DNA from: Flavobacterium aquidurense
Lineage (GTDB): Bacteria > Bacteroidota > Bacteroidia > Flavobacteriales > Flavobacteriaceae
Length of the DNA stretch: 64,000 nucleotides
Direction: 5' to 3'
NCBI GenBank assembly: GCA_900107365.1
Contig: FNPS01000003.1
Coordinates: forward strand, 372,001-436,000
The notes under the pieces are model-generated. The model ran no database searches, was not told the origin of the DNA, and saw nothing but the letters and a program-made list of their open reading frames with translations. Shown here piece by piece: positions 32,894 through 44,200 of this stretch; the first letter of the stretch is position 1, and each line of letters starts with the position of its first letter. The position numbers and the translations under genes are program-made.

Positions 32894-34153
32894 ATGGTAA
32901 ACGAGAGAGTGATGGAGAAATTGGCAATCTTAGCCGATGCTGCGAAATATGATGTTTCATGTTCCTCTAGTGGAAGCAAACGTGAGAATAAAGATAAAGG
33001 ACTTGGAGATGCTAAAGGATATGGTATCTGTCATGCTTATACAGAAGATGGCCGTTGTGTGTCGTTGCTAAAAATTTTATTGACGAACCATTGCATTTTC
33101 GACTGTGCCTATTGCGTCAGCAGAAAAAGCAATGATGTAAAGCGCGCTGCTTTTACAGTGCAGGAAGTGGTTGATCTTACAATCGGTTTTTACAGACGAA
33201 ATTATATTGAGGGATTATTTTTAAGCTCCGGTATTTTTGACAATCCCGATTATACAATGGAACGTTTGGTTCGAATTGCAAAGAAATTGCGTTTGGAAGA
33301 AAATTTCAATGGATATATTCATCTAAAAGCTATTCCGGGCGCGAGTGAGGAATTGATGAAACAAGCTGGAATATACGCAGATCGGTTAAGCGTAAATGTT
33401 GAAATGCCAACGGAACAAAGCTTGAAATTATTGGCACCAGATAAAAATCATATTGATGTGATTAAGCCAATGGAATACCTGAAAAATGAAATTGTTGGTC
33501 ATAAAGAAGAAAAGAAACTGAATTATAAAGCGCCCACTTTTGCTCCGGCAGGTCAGAGCACCCAAATGGTTATTGGCGCAACAAAAGAAAGCGATTTGGA
33601 AATTCTGGGCATGGCAGATTATTTTTATGAAAAGATGAATATGAAGCGTGTTTATTATTCCGGTTACGTGCCTATTAGTTATGATAGCAGACTTCCAGCT
33701 ATTGGAACACCTGTTCCTATAATACGTGAAAATCGCTTGTATCAGGCGGATTGGTTAGTTCGTTTTTACGGATTTAAAGTAAATGAAATTGTGGGTCACA
33801 ACCAGCCCAATCTTGATCTTGATATCGACCCAAAACTGGGTTGGGCCTTGCGAAACCTCAACCAATTTCCGGTTGATGTTAACACTGCTGATTTAGAACT
33901 TATAAAGCGTATTCCGGGAATAGGATATTTGAGCGCCAAAAAAATTGTTGCAGCGAGACAATATAAAAAACTACTTCCGGACGATTTAAAAAAATTAGGA
34001 ATTGCTTATACACGTGCCAAATTTTTTCTGGCGTTTGCTACTCCATTTCAATTACAGCGGGATTTAACTTCGATTCAAATCAAAGATCAAATTTTAAATC
34101 TGCAAAACAGTAAATATAAAAATGACTTCTCGAATCAACTTGCTTTATTTTAA
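32894..34153 (+). CDS. Putative DNA modification/repair radical SAM protein
   Basis: A 419-residue protein of the TIGR03916 type. The radical-SAM 4Fe-4S cysteines are Cys67, Cys71 and Cys74 (CIFDCAYC), with the surrounding ILLTNHCIFDCAYCVSRKSND. Middle strands LFLSSGIF and YIHLKAIPG fit a partial TIM barrel. The C-terminal 100 residues hold helix-hairpin-helix DNA-binding elements (VNTADLELIKRIPGIGYLSAKKIVAAR), consistent with action on DNA. It is the first gene of a two-gene operon with the TIGR03915 protein, five bases upstream. The lesion or modification handled is unknown. Confidence 0.93.
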   Translation: MVNERVMEKLAILADAAKYDVSCSSSGSKRENKDKGLGDAKGYGICHAYTEDGRCVSLLKILLTNHCIFDCAYCVSRKSNDVKRAAFTVQEVVDLTIGFYRRNYIEGLFLSSGIFDNPDYTMERLVRIAKKLRLEENFNGYIHLKAIPGASEELMKQAGIYADRLSVNVEMPTEQSLKLLAPDKNHIDVIKPMEYLKNEIVGHKEEKKLNYKAPTFAPAGQSTQMVIGATKESDLEILGMADYFYEKMNMKRVYYSGYVPISYDSRLPAIGTPVPIIRENRLYQADWLVRFYGFKVNEIVGHNQPNLDLDIDPKLGWALRNLNQFPVDVNTADLELIKRIPGIGYLSAKKIVAARQYKKLLPDDLKKLGIAYTRAKFFLAFATPFQLQRDLTSIQIKDQILNLQNSKYKNDFSNQLALF

Positions 34154-34158
34154 ACAAA

Positions 34159-34932
34159 ATGATACAGGTAATTTACGACGGAACTTTTGAAGGCTGGCTT
34201 ACAGCGGTATTTGAAATTTATGAATATAAATTTGATGATGTTGTTTTTGCCAAAAATGAGGCTTCTGCGGCTTTGCTTTTTGCAACGCACCATAATGTAA
34301 TGACCGATTCCGAAAAAGCAAACCGGGTTTTAAGCGGACTGAAAAAACGCCTTTCGGCAGGAGGATTTTCAGATTTTTATAAAGCTTTTTTTTCTGATAT
34401 GGATGAGATTGAACAGATCCTATTTCAATTTGCCAAATATGCCTTGGCAAGTTCAAAAAATATTGAAGGAGATTTTAGCAACAGTGCGGTATGGGATTTA
34501 AGAAAAGCAGCCAGATTGACCAGAAGAGAAGCACATCGAATGGAAGCATTTGTTCGTTTTAAACTCACAAAAGATAATTTATATTATGCCATCGTTGAGC
34601 CGGATTGCGATGTTTTGCCCGTTATAGAAAACCATTTTAAAAAACGCTACGCCGACCAGCGTTGGTTAATATATGATGCAAAGCGTAAATATGGTATTTA
34701 TTATGATCTCGAAAATGTTTCGACTATAGAATTGCAATTTAATGCTGAATCAAATTCTTCTAAATTCTTAGCTGAAATATGCGATGAACAAGAAGAATTT
34801 TTTCAGAATCTGTGGCGTTGTTTTTTCAATAGCGTGAATATCGAGTCAAGGAAAAATATGAAACTTCATATGAAGCATATGCCAAAAAGATATTGGAAAC
34901 ATCTGATTGAGAAAATTCCAAATTTGAAATAA
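34159..34932 (+). CDS. TIGR03915-family putative DNA repair protein (DUF4130)
   Basis: A 257-residue protein that in many genomes is the obligate partner of the radical-SAM protein upstream. Recognisable are MIQVIYDGTFEGWLTAVFEIYE at the N-terminus, DLRKAARLTRREAHRMEAFVRF near residue 115 and HMKHMPKRYWKHLIEKIP near the end, all typical of DUF4130. Start five bases after the radical-SAM stop: translational coupling. The joint function is inferred to be repair or modification of DNA bases, but no substrate is established for this pair. Confidence 0.92.
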   Translation: MIQVIYDGTFEGWLTAVFEIYEYKFDDVVFAKNEASAALLFATHHNVMTDSEKANRVLSGLKKRLSAGGFSDFYKAFFSDMDEIEQILFQFAKYALASSKNIEGDFSNSAVWDLRKAARLTRREAHRMEAFVRFKLTKDNLYYAIVEPDCDVLPVIENHFKKRYADQRWLIYDAKRKYGIYYDLENVSTIELQFNAESNSSKFLAEICDEQEEFFQNLWRCFFNSVNIESRKNMKLHMKHMPKRYWKHLIEKIPNLK

Positions 34933-34949
34933 TACAGAGAAAATTATAT

Positions 34950-36539
34950 TTAAGAATGAATCACTTTTTCTTCTTCAAGATCTAGATAATACATCTCTTT
35001 TCTAATGATGGATTCGTCAAGTGTTTTATCTTCTTTATTTTTATTGAGCAACCATTGTCTTTGATGATCTAATAAGTCAAGGTAAATAATTTTGAGCTCG
35101 GTTCCTATGGATTCGTCATCGATGCCTTTACTGTGATGCTCTAATTTTTGAATAAGCTGCTGCAATGAAGTGTTCGTTTCTAATTTATCGTTATAATTTG
35201 TTTTTAAATAATCAATTGCATATTCTGCCAAATCTTTTCGCAAAATAGTAGATGCTTCATCGCGAGGTATTGGATCATAAATATCTGTCAAGTTAATTTT
35301 TCTGATGAAATATGGCAAGGTCAATCCCTGAATTAGCAAAGTCAAAAGAATCACAATAAATGTGATAAATAAAATCAGGTTGCGTTGCGGAAAACCATTT
35401 CCGTTATTCAAATACACCGGAATTGATAATGCAGCTGCTAATGAAACAACACCTCTCATTCCGGTCCAGCCCAATATAAAAGGAGTTTTGTAGCCTGGAT
35501 GTCTTCTGTCTGCAACAGTAATAAAATTACGGGCAATTAATGTTACAATCACAGCGCCGTATGAGGATACGATTCGGCTTATGATTAAAACAAAAGTGAT
35601 TAAGACGCCATATCCAATTGCCTTTATAAGGCTGACACCTTCTAATCCGGCGGTGATTTGTGGTAAATCCAACCCGATTAACATAAAAACCAACCCGTTT
35701 AAAATGAAGCAAAGGCTTTCCCAGACATTTATTCCTTGTATGCGAGATCTGCTACTCAGAAATCGGTGCCTGTTATTCGCTAAAAGCAAACCGCCGCTTA
35801 CTACGGCCAATACTCCTGAACTGTGCACTTCTTCAGCAGCGAGATATATAATGTAAGGCGTAAGAAGAGACAAAACAATGTCGACATTCGCATTGGTCGG
35901 CAAGTATTTGTGGGCTTTCATAAAAAGAAATCCAATTAACAATCCAATAGCAACTCCGCCAAAAATCATCCAGCTAAAACTTATTGCTGCTTTGTAAAAT
36001 ATAAATTGTTCTGTTGCAACAGCTACCATTGCAAATCTGAAAATAATCAAAGAAGAAGCGTCATTCAACAAACTTTCGCCTTGGAGGATAGATGAAATTG
36101 TTTTGGGAACTTTGACGAATTTTAAGATTGCTCCGGCACTTACCGCATCTGGCGGAGATACAATTCCACCCAATAAAAATCCTAACGCAAGTGAAAATCC
36201 CGGAATAATATAATTCGCAACCAAGGCAACAGAAAGTGCCGAAAGAAATACGACAACAAAAGCAAAGCTGGTAATAATACGACGCCAGCGCCACATTTCT
36301 TTCCAAGAAACAGTCCATGCGGCTTCATACAAAAGCGGAGGAAGAAAGATGAAAAATATCAGGTCAGGCTCAATTTGAATAATTGGCACTTTTGGAATAA
36401 AACTGATCGCCAATCCAGCCAATACGAGGAGTACAGGATAAGCGACTTTTATTTTATTAGCCAACATAATCAGTAATAAAATAACTATAATAATACCCAA
36501 ATAAAAAGGAAAGTTGTCCAGCATCTGTCTAATGTACAA
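34950..36539 (-). CDS. Na+/H+ antiporter (CPA1 / NhaP-type)
   Basis: A 529-residue inner-membrane cation/proton antiporter with about twelve membrane helices and a cytoplasmic tail of about 115 residues. Characteristic motifs: PDLIFFIFLPPLLYEAAW, the SPPDAVSAGAILKFVKVP segment, and the ion-binding Asn-Asp pair in GESLLNDASSLIIF, then GWTGMRGVVSLAAALSIP. Role: export of sodium, or potassium, and pH homeostasis. It follows the AraC gene 36549-37445 by nine bases on the same strand; whether that regulator controls it is open. Confidence 0.92.
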   Translation of the reverse strand: MYIRQMLDNFPFYLGIIIVILLLIMLANKIKVAYPVLLVLAGLAISFIPKVPIIQIEPDLIFFIFLPPLLYEAAWTVSWKEMWRWRRIITSFAFVVVFLSALSVALVANYIIPGFSLALGFLLGGIVSPPDAVSAGAILKFVKVPKTISSILQGESLLNDASSLIIFRFAMVAVATEQFIFYKAAISFSWMIFGGVAIGLLIGFLFMKAHKYLPTNANVDIVLSLLTPYIIYLAAEEVHSSGVLAVVSGGLLLANNRHRFLSSRSRIQGINVWESLCFILNGLVFMLIGLDLPQITAGLEGVSLIKAIGYGVLITFVLIISRIVSSYGAVIVTLIARNFITVADRRHPGYKTPFILGWTGMRGVVSLAAALSIPVYLNNGNGFPQRNLILFITFIVILLTLLIQGLTLPYFIRKINLTDIYDPIPRDEASTILRKDLAEYAIDYLKTNYNDKLETNTSLQQLIQKLEHHSKGIDDESIGTELKIIYLDLLDHQRQWLLNKNKEDKTLDESIIRKEMYYLDLEEEKVIHS

Positions 36540-36548
36540 TTAAAATTT

Positions 36549-37445
36549 TTAATTTAAGCTTCGGTATTCATTAGGCGTATAACCTGTGTTTTTTTTAAAC
36601 ATTCGATTAAAATGCTGCGGATATCTAAAACCGAGTTCAAATGCTATTTGACTAATCGATTTATCGGTATCAAAGATTCTTTCTTTTGCCAAATTAATTA
36701 ATTTTAACTGAATGTGCTCCTGTGGAGTTTTACCCGTTTCTTTTTTGATTAAATCCCCAAAATAATTTGGGGATAAATGCAAGCAATCTGCAAAATATCC
36801 AACAGATGGTAGGCCAGTTTCCTGAACGCTTTCAGTCGCAAAATACTCTTTTAGCAAATTTTCAAATTTCGATAATATATCAGTATTGATATTTTCGCGT
36901 GTGATAAACTGCCTGTCATAAAAACGAACACAGTAATTAAGCATTAATTCAATATTGTTGCTTATAATGCTTTTGCTGTGTTTGTCAATGGATTGACTTA
37001 ATTCGTATTCTAACTTATGAAGTAAATCTATAATAATCTGCTGTTCTTTCAAAGATAGATGAAGCGCTTCAAATGAATCATATGAAAAAAAAGAATAGTG
37101 ACTTATTTGTTTTCCTAAAGATGTCCCTTTTATTAAGTCAGGATGAAAAAGAAGCGCCATTCCTGTTGGCTGATAATCATCCTTGTTATTAACTTCTATA
37201 ACCTGTCCAGGCGCAATGAAAACCATTGTTCCATCATCATAATCATAATTATTGCGTCCGTATTTTAATTCGCCGCATTTTCCACCTTTCAAGAAAACAG
37301 CATACAATTCCAAATGCATGCGACAATTGTTGGGCAATGCTTTTGTGTTAGAATTATCGAAAACACTTATTAATGGATGTTGTGTTTCAATGCCTTTAAG
37401 ATCATTGTATTGCGAAACTTTTTCAACTTTTATAATGTGTTCCAT
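36549..37445 (-). CDS. AraC-family transcriptional regulator
   Basis: A 298-residue regulator with a cupin-like N-terminal part (MHLELYAVFLKGGKCGELKYG, TMVFIAPGQVIEV) and a C-terminal AraC domain (VGYFADCLHLSPNYFGDLIKKETGKTPQEHI, ISQIAFELGFRYPQHFNRMFKKNTGYTPNEYR). The gene is divergent from the aldo/keto reductase, a layout very common for this subgroup in Bacteroidota, so it probably controls that gene; it also directly precedes the antiporter gene. Confidence 0.9.
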   Translation of the reverse strand: MEHIIKVEKVSQYNDLKGIETQHPLISVFDNSNTKALPNNCRMHLELYAVFLKGGKCGELKYGRNNYDYDDGTMVFIAPGQVIEVNNKDDYQPTGMALLFHPDLIKGTSLGKQISHYSFFSYDSFEALHLSLKEQQIIIDLLHKLEYELSQSIDKHSKSIISNNIELMLNYCVRFYDRQFITRENINTDILSKFENLLKEYFATESVQETGLPSVGYFADCLHLSPNYFGDLIKKETGKTPQEHIQLKLINLAKERIFDTDKSISQIAFELGFRYPQHFNRMFKKNTGYTPNEYRSLN

Positions 37446-37630
37446 TTTTGGATTCTTTAAATTTATAACACAAATATAGTATTCAGATTATTAAGAAGTT
37501 AGTGTGATTGTTCAAATCAGTAAAAATGGTAATAATTACAGTAATATGTATTACGGAAAGTATTCAATATAAAAGGAAATTTGTAGTGTCATTATTTTCT
37601 TGATGCAAGAATTTAGGATTAAAAAAATAA

Positions 37631-38653
<1,023 letters not shown>

Positions 38654-38682
38654 TTTAAAATTTTGAAAAACAAATCAGTTAT

Positions 38683-38734
38683 TGTAGTTGTTTATTGATA
38701 AAAAGATCTAAAGGTCAGGCAATAAACAACTACA
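38683..38734 (+). terminator. Long perfect hairpin downstream of the aldo/keto reductase
   Basis: 15-bp perfect arms (TGTAGTTGTTTATTG, 38683-38697, and its complement 38720-38734) with a 22-nt loop, followed by a T-run after a few bases. Probably the terminator, though the loop is long for one. Confidence 0.6.
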
Positions 38735-38774
38735 GTAAATTTTTTATTGTAAAATGTATTACCATTGAATTATC

Positions 38775-39995
38775 CTAAAACAATTCCAATTGATTATTTG
38801 GATTTGAAGGTTTGCTTTTGGGAGGTTTAGCCTCTCCAAAAATAGTTCTTCCGCCATATTTGTGTGATTCGTCGCGCTCTCTTTGAATCAAGGCGTCAAA
38901 ATTAGTGTTGGGTGTAAAACTTTCTTCTGCTTTTCTTGAGATTTCAGATAATTTGCGAATAGCTTCTATTTTATCATTATTTCCAATTTTAGCTCGATTA
39001 ATGGCTCTTTGCAAAGTATCGATTGTTTCATCATAAATTTTTATCGGAACAGGAAACGGATGTCCGTCTTTTCCCCCATGAGCGAAAGAAAAACGGGCAG
39101 GATCTTCAAAGCGGGTAGGAGTGCCGTAAATGATTTCACTAACCAATGCTAACGATTGCAGGGCTCTCGGTCCCATTCCTTTTAAAAGCAAAAGTTCCTG
39201 AAAATCTTCGGGTTTGTTTTCATGAGTTGTCCAAAGCATTGCGCCGAGCCTTTTCATATTAACATCTTCCATTCTAACATCATGATGCGCGGGCATAGAA
39301 AGATGCTGCATTTCTTTCATGATTTTTGTTGGAGATTCTTTTGATAATTCTAAAATACCTTCTCGAGATTTTGTCGCCGCCTCAGCGGTAAGATTTAAAA
39401 TAGTACCTTGATTTTCGCCATAAATAAAGGTATGGGGTTCGTTTATAAAAGACTTTAAATCCTGCGAATGCCAGTGATATCTCCTTGCCGTTTTTGAGTT
39501 AGGGTTCATTCCTTGTTGAATAACGGCCCATTGTCCTTTATTGTCAACAATAAAATTATGCTGATACAGTTGAAATCCATCCTGAATGGCTGTATTGTCT
39601 ACTTTGGCTGTAAGTCTGCTACAATTCGCAAGATTATTTCCATCAAGGCCTGTTTTTTCGCCAACAAATAGAAGTTCTTGTGGGGTGGCTATGGAATGCT
39701 TGCCTTTACCTCCGCAGATATAAATTCCGAGTTCTTTTGAATGTGGATTTACAGATTTTTTTAATGCCCCAAGTACAGAAGTTGTAATTCCCGATGAGTG
39801 CCAGTCCATTCCCATCACAGCGCCAAAACTTTGAAACCAAAAAGGATTACTTAGTTTACTGATTACTTCGGATGTGGAAAATTCCATAGCAATCGTTTCT
39901 ACAATGGCAAAGCCAAGTTTCGACATACGTTCAGCAAGCCATAATGGAACATGACCATAGTGTAATGGAAGATCTGCTGTGCCGGAACGCTTCAT
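38775..39995 (-). CDS. DUF763-domain protein
   Basis: A 406-residue protein that is recognisably DUF763: MKRSGTADLPLHYGHVPLWLAERM at the N-terminus, ICGGKGKHSIATPQEL near residue 95, LTAKVDNTAIQDGFQLYQHNFI near residue 130 and YGTPTRFEDPARFSFAHGGKDGHPFPVP near residue 290. The family is spread over bacteria and archaea, with no assigned activity; some authors have linked it to DNA repair or nucleic-acid processing, but this cannot be inferred from the sequence. No operon partner except the small gene 40081-40338 upstream on the same strand. Confidence 0.9.
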   Translation of the reverse strand: MKRSGTADLPLHYGHVPLWLAERMSKLGFAIVETIAMEFSTSEVISKLSNPFWFQSFGAVMGMDWHSSGITTSVLGALKKSVNPHSKELGIYICGGKGKHSIATPQELLFVGEKTGLDGNNLANCSRLTAKVDNTAIQDGFQLYQHNFIVDNKGQWAVIQQGMNPNSKTARRYHWHSQDLKSFINEPHTFIYGENQGTILNLTAEAATKSREGILELSKESPTKIMKEMQHLSMPAHHDVRMEDVNMKRLGAMLWTTHENKPEDFQELLLLKGMGPRALQSLALVSEIIYGTPTRFEDPARFSFAHGGKDGHPFPVPIKIYDETIDTLQRAINRAKIGNNDKIEAIRKLSEISRKAEESFTPNTNFDALIQRERDESHKYGGRTIFGEAKPPKSKPSNPNNQLELF

Positions 39996-40080
39996 TTAGT
40001 GGGATTTGTATTTATACAAAAATAACTAAAATACGTTTAAATGCCGGTTGGGTTGAAAAGATGTTACAAATTGGAACTGT

Positions 40081-40338
40081 TTATTTATCCTGTTCTAAAT
40101 TGTCAACAGCCGAAATCTGATCCAATATATTGGTCTGGTTAGGCGAAATGTAGTTTTTTACTTCTTGCGGAGTTTCTTTCTTAAAAAGAATATCTAAGGC
40201 ATGGTATAATTTTAATAAAACATCTTTGTCTTCTTTTGCAATGTCTAAAGCAGTATTAAAATTAAAAACATAATTATTAGAATTACGTACTTCTACTTTT
40301 ATAGTTTTTGATGTGATTTTAAATTTAACTATGTCCAT
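40081..40338 (-). CDS. Small hypothetical protein
   Basis: An 85-residue soluble protein (MDIVKFKITSKTIKVEVRNS, then FNFNTALDIAKEDKDVLLKLYHALDILF and a hydrophilic tail). No domain recognised. Codon and amino-acid composition resemble a real gene, and it is 85 bp upstream of DUF763 on the same strand. Confidence 0.55.
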   Translation of the reverse strand: MDIVKFKITSKTIKVEVRNSNNYVFNFNTALDIAKEDKDVLLKLYHALDILFKKETPQEVKNYISPNQTNILDQISAVDNLEQDK

Positions 40339-41265
40339 ATTTATAACGTGTTAACTTTTTAGATTTTTCTATTATGAAATTTCGGGATGCTAATTTTCCG
40401 AACATTCTACTAAAAAGTATTAAAGATATTTAATTATTTAGAGTTATGGCTTAATTATTTACTGTAATTTTTTATATAGTAAGAAAATAATTCCAATAAA
40501 AAAACCTAATAAATTGATGATTAGGGTTTTGTTTTTTGTAGCCCTAAAGGGACAATTTTCGAACCATTTTTTTGATGATTTAAAAAATATATCCGCAGGG
40601 CAAATGTCGAATTTTTAAATGAAATTACTTAATTTACTTAAAAAATAATTAAGAGATTAGAGATTCATATATTTCAATTTTATAATACATAATTGAAATG
40701 TTCAAAAAATTAAAATGCATTGTCTACTTTTTTTAAGAAAGTTTTTTTATCTGACTCTATTCACTATTATCCTCCCTTTTGATGACCAACATATCTGGGG
40801 TTGAACTAGATGAATGGGGTTATGATTGTGAGAGTTTTATAAAACATCTGCAAAATAGATCGGCGAATGTTTTCCATATAGATTATTTGTAGAGAATTAA
40901 AGTCACATTGGTTAGATTCACGTTCCTGCTACTACAAAAGTCAAAGGATACTAACAAATATTTATAAGTTATTATAAAGTATCTATTTTAAACCCAACAC
41001 AACATTTTACTAAGTATTACTTATTATCGAACAAGAATCGAGCTGTAATTAATCCCTAAATTTTGTAAATAACATAGAAGTCAAATAGCTTGAATTATAG
41101 GATTTGTGCATCTACAACTTGGCATGGTTCCAATTTATAATGCTACTTATCAATTTGTATCTTGCTTGTACTCAAATGCATTATAAATATCTAAGAAATG
41201 GAAATTAATTTGATGTAATATTAATCTATTCTTTACCGACTTTAAGGTATGAACTCAAATGGACT
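40339..41265. other. 927-bp stretch without a gene
   Basis: No intact gene seen on either strand. The only structured element is a hairpin at 40497-40537. A 36-codon open frame at 40782-40892 (MTNISGVELDEWGYDCESF...) has protein-like composition but no recognisable family or start context. Base composition and the lack of long frames suggest a degraded gene or old insertion scar. Confidence 0.5.
40497..40537. terminator. Hairpin with flanking A- and T-runs (terminator-like)
   Basis: Arms AAAACCTAAT and ATTAGGGTTTT with a 9-nt loop, T-run on the plus-strand side and A-run on the other. No gene immediately precedes it on either strand, so it may be left over from a lost gene. Confidence 0.55.
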
Positions 41266-44200
41266 CTATTCTTTTTCTCGTCCAAAACGTTCAAAAACAT
41301 TTACATAAGTATTAAAAATAATTTTGTGTTTTTCGTATAATGTTATGTCTTTGTTATGTTCCATAACTTGTAAAAGACTTCTGTAGCGCTCAATATCAGT
41401 GATAATATCCATTGCTAAATCGGTTTGATCTCCTGTCGTCAATGTTGCGTAATAATTTAAATTCTCTTTATATTTTTGAACTAGTTTATTAAGCAAGTCA
41501 TGTGCTTTTGCAGTTTCTCCAACTTTGTAATATCCATTTGCAAACGGTGCTACCAATGAATAGTATCCGTATTTATCCACAGGTAATTTTGTCATTGCTA
41601 AATTAATTACATTTTTAGCTTTGTCTATTTTGCCCTCTGCAATTAATTGATCGCTTAAACGAGATAAATTAGTGCGATAGTTTATACTGTTTCTTCTTGT
41701 TTCAGGATCATGGTATATTTTATCACTATCACTGTTACCCCAATCCCATTTCATTACAATATCATACATTTTGTCGGCATCAATTTGTCCCATATCCATT
41801 GGTCCGCCATCTTTTGAAGGAACATTTCTAACAGGGACTAATTTGTATACCATTCCATCTAATTGTAAGTAATCTTTTAACCATAAATAATCTTCATCGT
41901 CAAAAGCACCACCACTAAAGTAAATTGGTCTTTTCCAGTTATTGTTTGCTAATATATCAAGCATCATCAAACGATTTTTGTAGATCGCACTTCCTTTAAT
42001 GTCAATATCCATATAAGGTACAATAGAATCATTGTATTTAGGATTAACAACCTTATTTTGTATGATTAGTTTTTTATCAACGGGAACTCTGATTTTATTG
42101 GTTGGATAAAAATGGATTTCTTGTCCGTTTTGTAAACCTACAGTCGATTTTGGATTTTTAATAAAACTAATAAAGTCATTGATATTCCAGCGTGTTTCAA
42201 CTTTTGGAAGGTGCATTACGTAATCAAGTTTATCGCCCACATATTCATCATGAGTGAATGATATTGGTAATGGATCTGATTCATATGATTTTGCTTTCAT
42301 CTGGTCAATATACCAATCAGTCATAAATAAGCTTGAGTTTACCATTTTAACATCTGTTCGAAAGCCTTCGATTTCTTGGGCATACCATAATGGAAAGGTA
42401 TCATTGTCTCCAATAGTAAATAAAATAGCGTCTTTGTCGCAAGAACTTAAAAGAGATTTCGCAAATGCAACAGCAGTATATCGATTTGATCTATCGTGAT
42501 CATCCCAGTTTTGAGATGCCATTAAAATAGGGGCTGCTAACAAACTTCCGGCAATAATAATTAGTCCGGCAATTTTTGGAGTAATAAATTTCTGGATACT
42601 TTCGTATAAGGAGTAAACTCCAAAACCTATCCAGATCGCAAACACATAAAAGGATCCTACAAGTGCATAATCTCTCTCCCGAGGTTCAAAAGGTCTTTCG
42701 TTTAGATAAATTTTCAATGCAATACCAGTAAATAAGAACAAGGCTAAAAGCACGTAAAAGCTTTTAAGGTCTTTATTAGCGTGATACATTATTCCAATAA
42801 GTCCTAAGATAAAAGGAAGGAAGAAGTAAACATTTCTTCCTTTGTTGTTTAAAACATCTGAAGGTAAATTGTCTTGAGAACCAAGGTGTAAGGAATCAAG
42901 AGCTTTGATTCCGCTGATCCAGTTTCCGTCAAGATTATCATATTTACCCTGCTCATCGCTTTGACGTCCTACGAAGTTCCACATTAAATATCTCCAGTAC
43001 ATGTATCCAAATTGATATTCGAACATAAAACTGAAATTGTCTACAGTGGACGGTTTTTCTATTATTAAATATTTGCTATAGCTTCTTAAGAATTTAACAT
43101 AGCCTTCGTTGTCAATTTGTTTTTGAGCGTAAGCTTTTCTAAATTCAGAAACCGTTTTTTCAACTTCATTACGCAATTGTGCAGTCGCTTTGTTGTATTC
43201 TTCTTCACTTAACTGACTAGCATCAATTCCATATTCGGCTAAATCCTCTTCATAAGCATAATTTGGATTTATTTTAAACGCAGGAGGATTTGTAAAATTG
43301 ATATAGTTTTGAATGTGTCCCGTTTCAGTACTCCACATTCTTGGTAGAATCGTTTTTTGATTGTCGTCAGAATTTTGATCTGCGTTTTTATAATTGTTGG
43401 TAATGATGTATTTACCTGTTTTATAATCTCTTTCGTAGTTAGGTTTTTTGTCCAAATACGGATTTTTTTCGTCAAGTCCAGCAAATACTTCCGTGTATTG
43501 AGGTCCATAAAACAATGGATTAACGCCATATTGTTCACGATTGTAATAAGCTAAAACCTCTGTAGCATCTGATGGCTTATTTTCGTTAATTACAGTGTTT
43601 GCGTTTGCACGAACAGGCAGCATCATCCAAGTAGAGAATCCAATTAAAATAAATAAAACACAAAGAATAATAGTGTTATAGAAAATTAATCCTTTTTGTT
43701 TCGTGTATTTTAATCCAAAATAAAAGAAAGCAATAAAAAGTAAAGCAACAAAAATGGTTCCTGAGTTAAAAGGAAGTCCCAAACTGTTTACCATAAATAC
43801 TTCGGTTTTTCCAAAGAAAGCCATTGTTAACGGTAAAAGTAATTTGAAAATGAATAATAAAATCGCGATTACTACAGCATTCGCAATAATAAAATTTTTA
43901 AGAGTAACTTTTTCGTAATGTTTAAAATAATATAGAAACCCAATTGCAGGAATTGTTAGCAAAGCCATAAAGTGAACTCCAAAAGAAAGCCCAATAACAA
44001 GTGAAATGATTAACAACCATCTATTTCCTTTAGGCTGGTCCATATCTTGTTCCCAACGAAGACCAAGCCAGAAAAGCAATGCAATTAATAAAGATGCCAT
44101 CGCGTAAACTTCGGCTTCAACGGCATTAAACCAGAAACTATCAGAGAAAGTATAGGCCAATGCACCAACAAATGAACTTCCTAAAATAACAATTGAATTG

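Noticed and set aside
40782..40892. 36-codon frame in the gene-poor region
   Set aside because: Too short, no family, no promoter or start context; kept only as a possible remnant.
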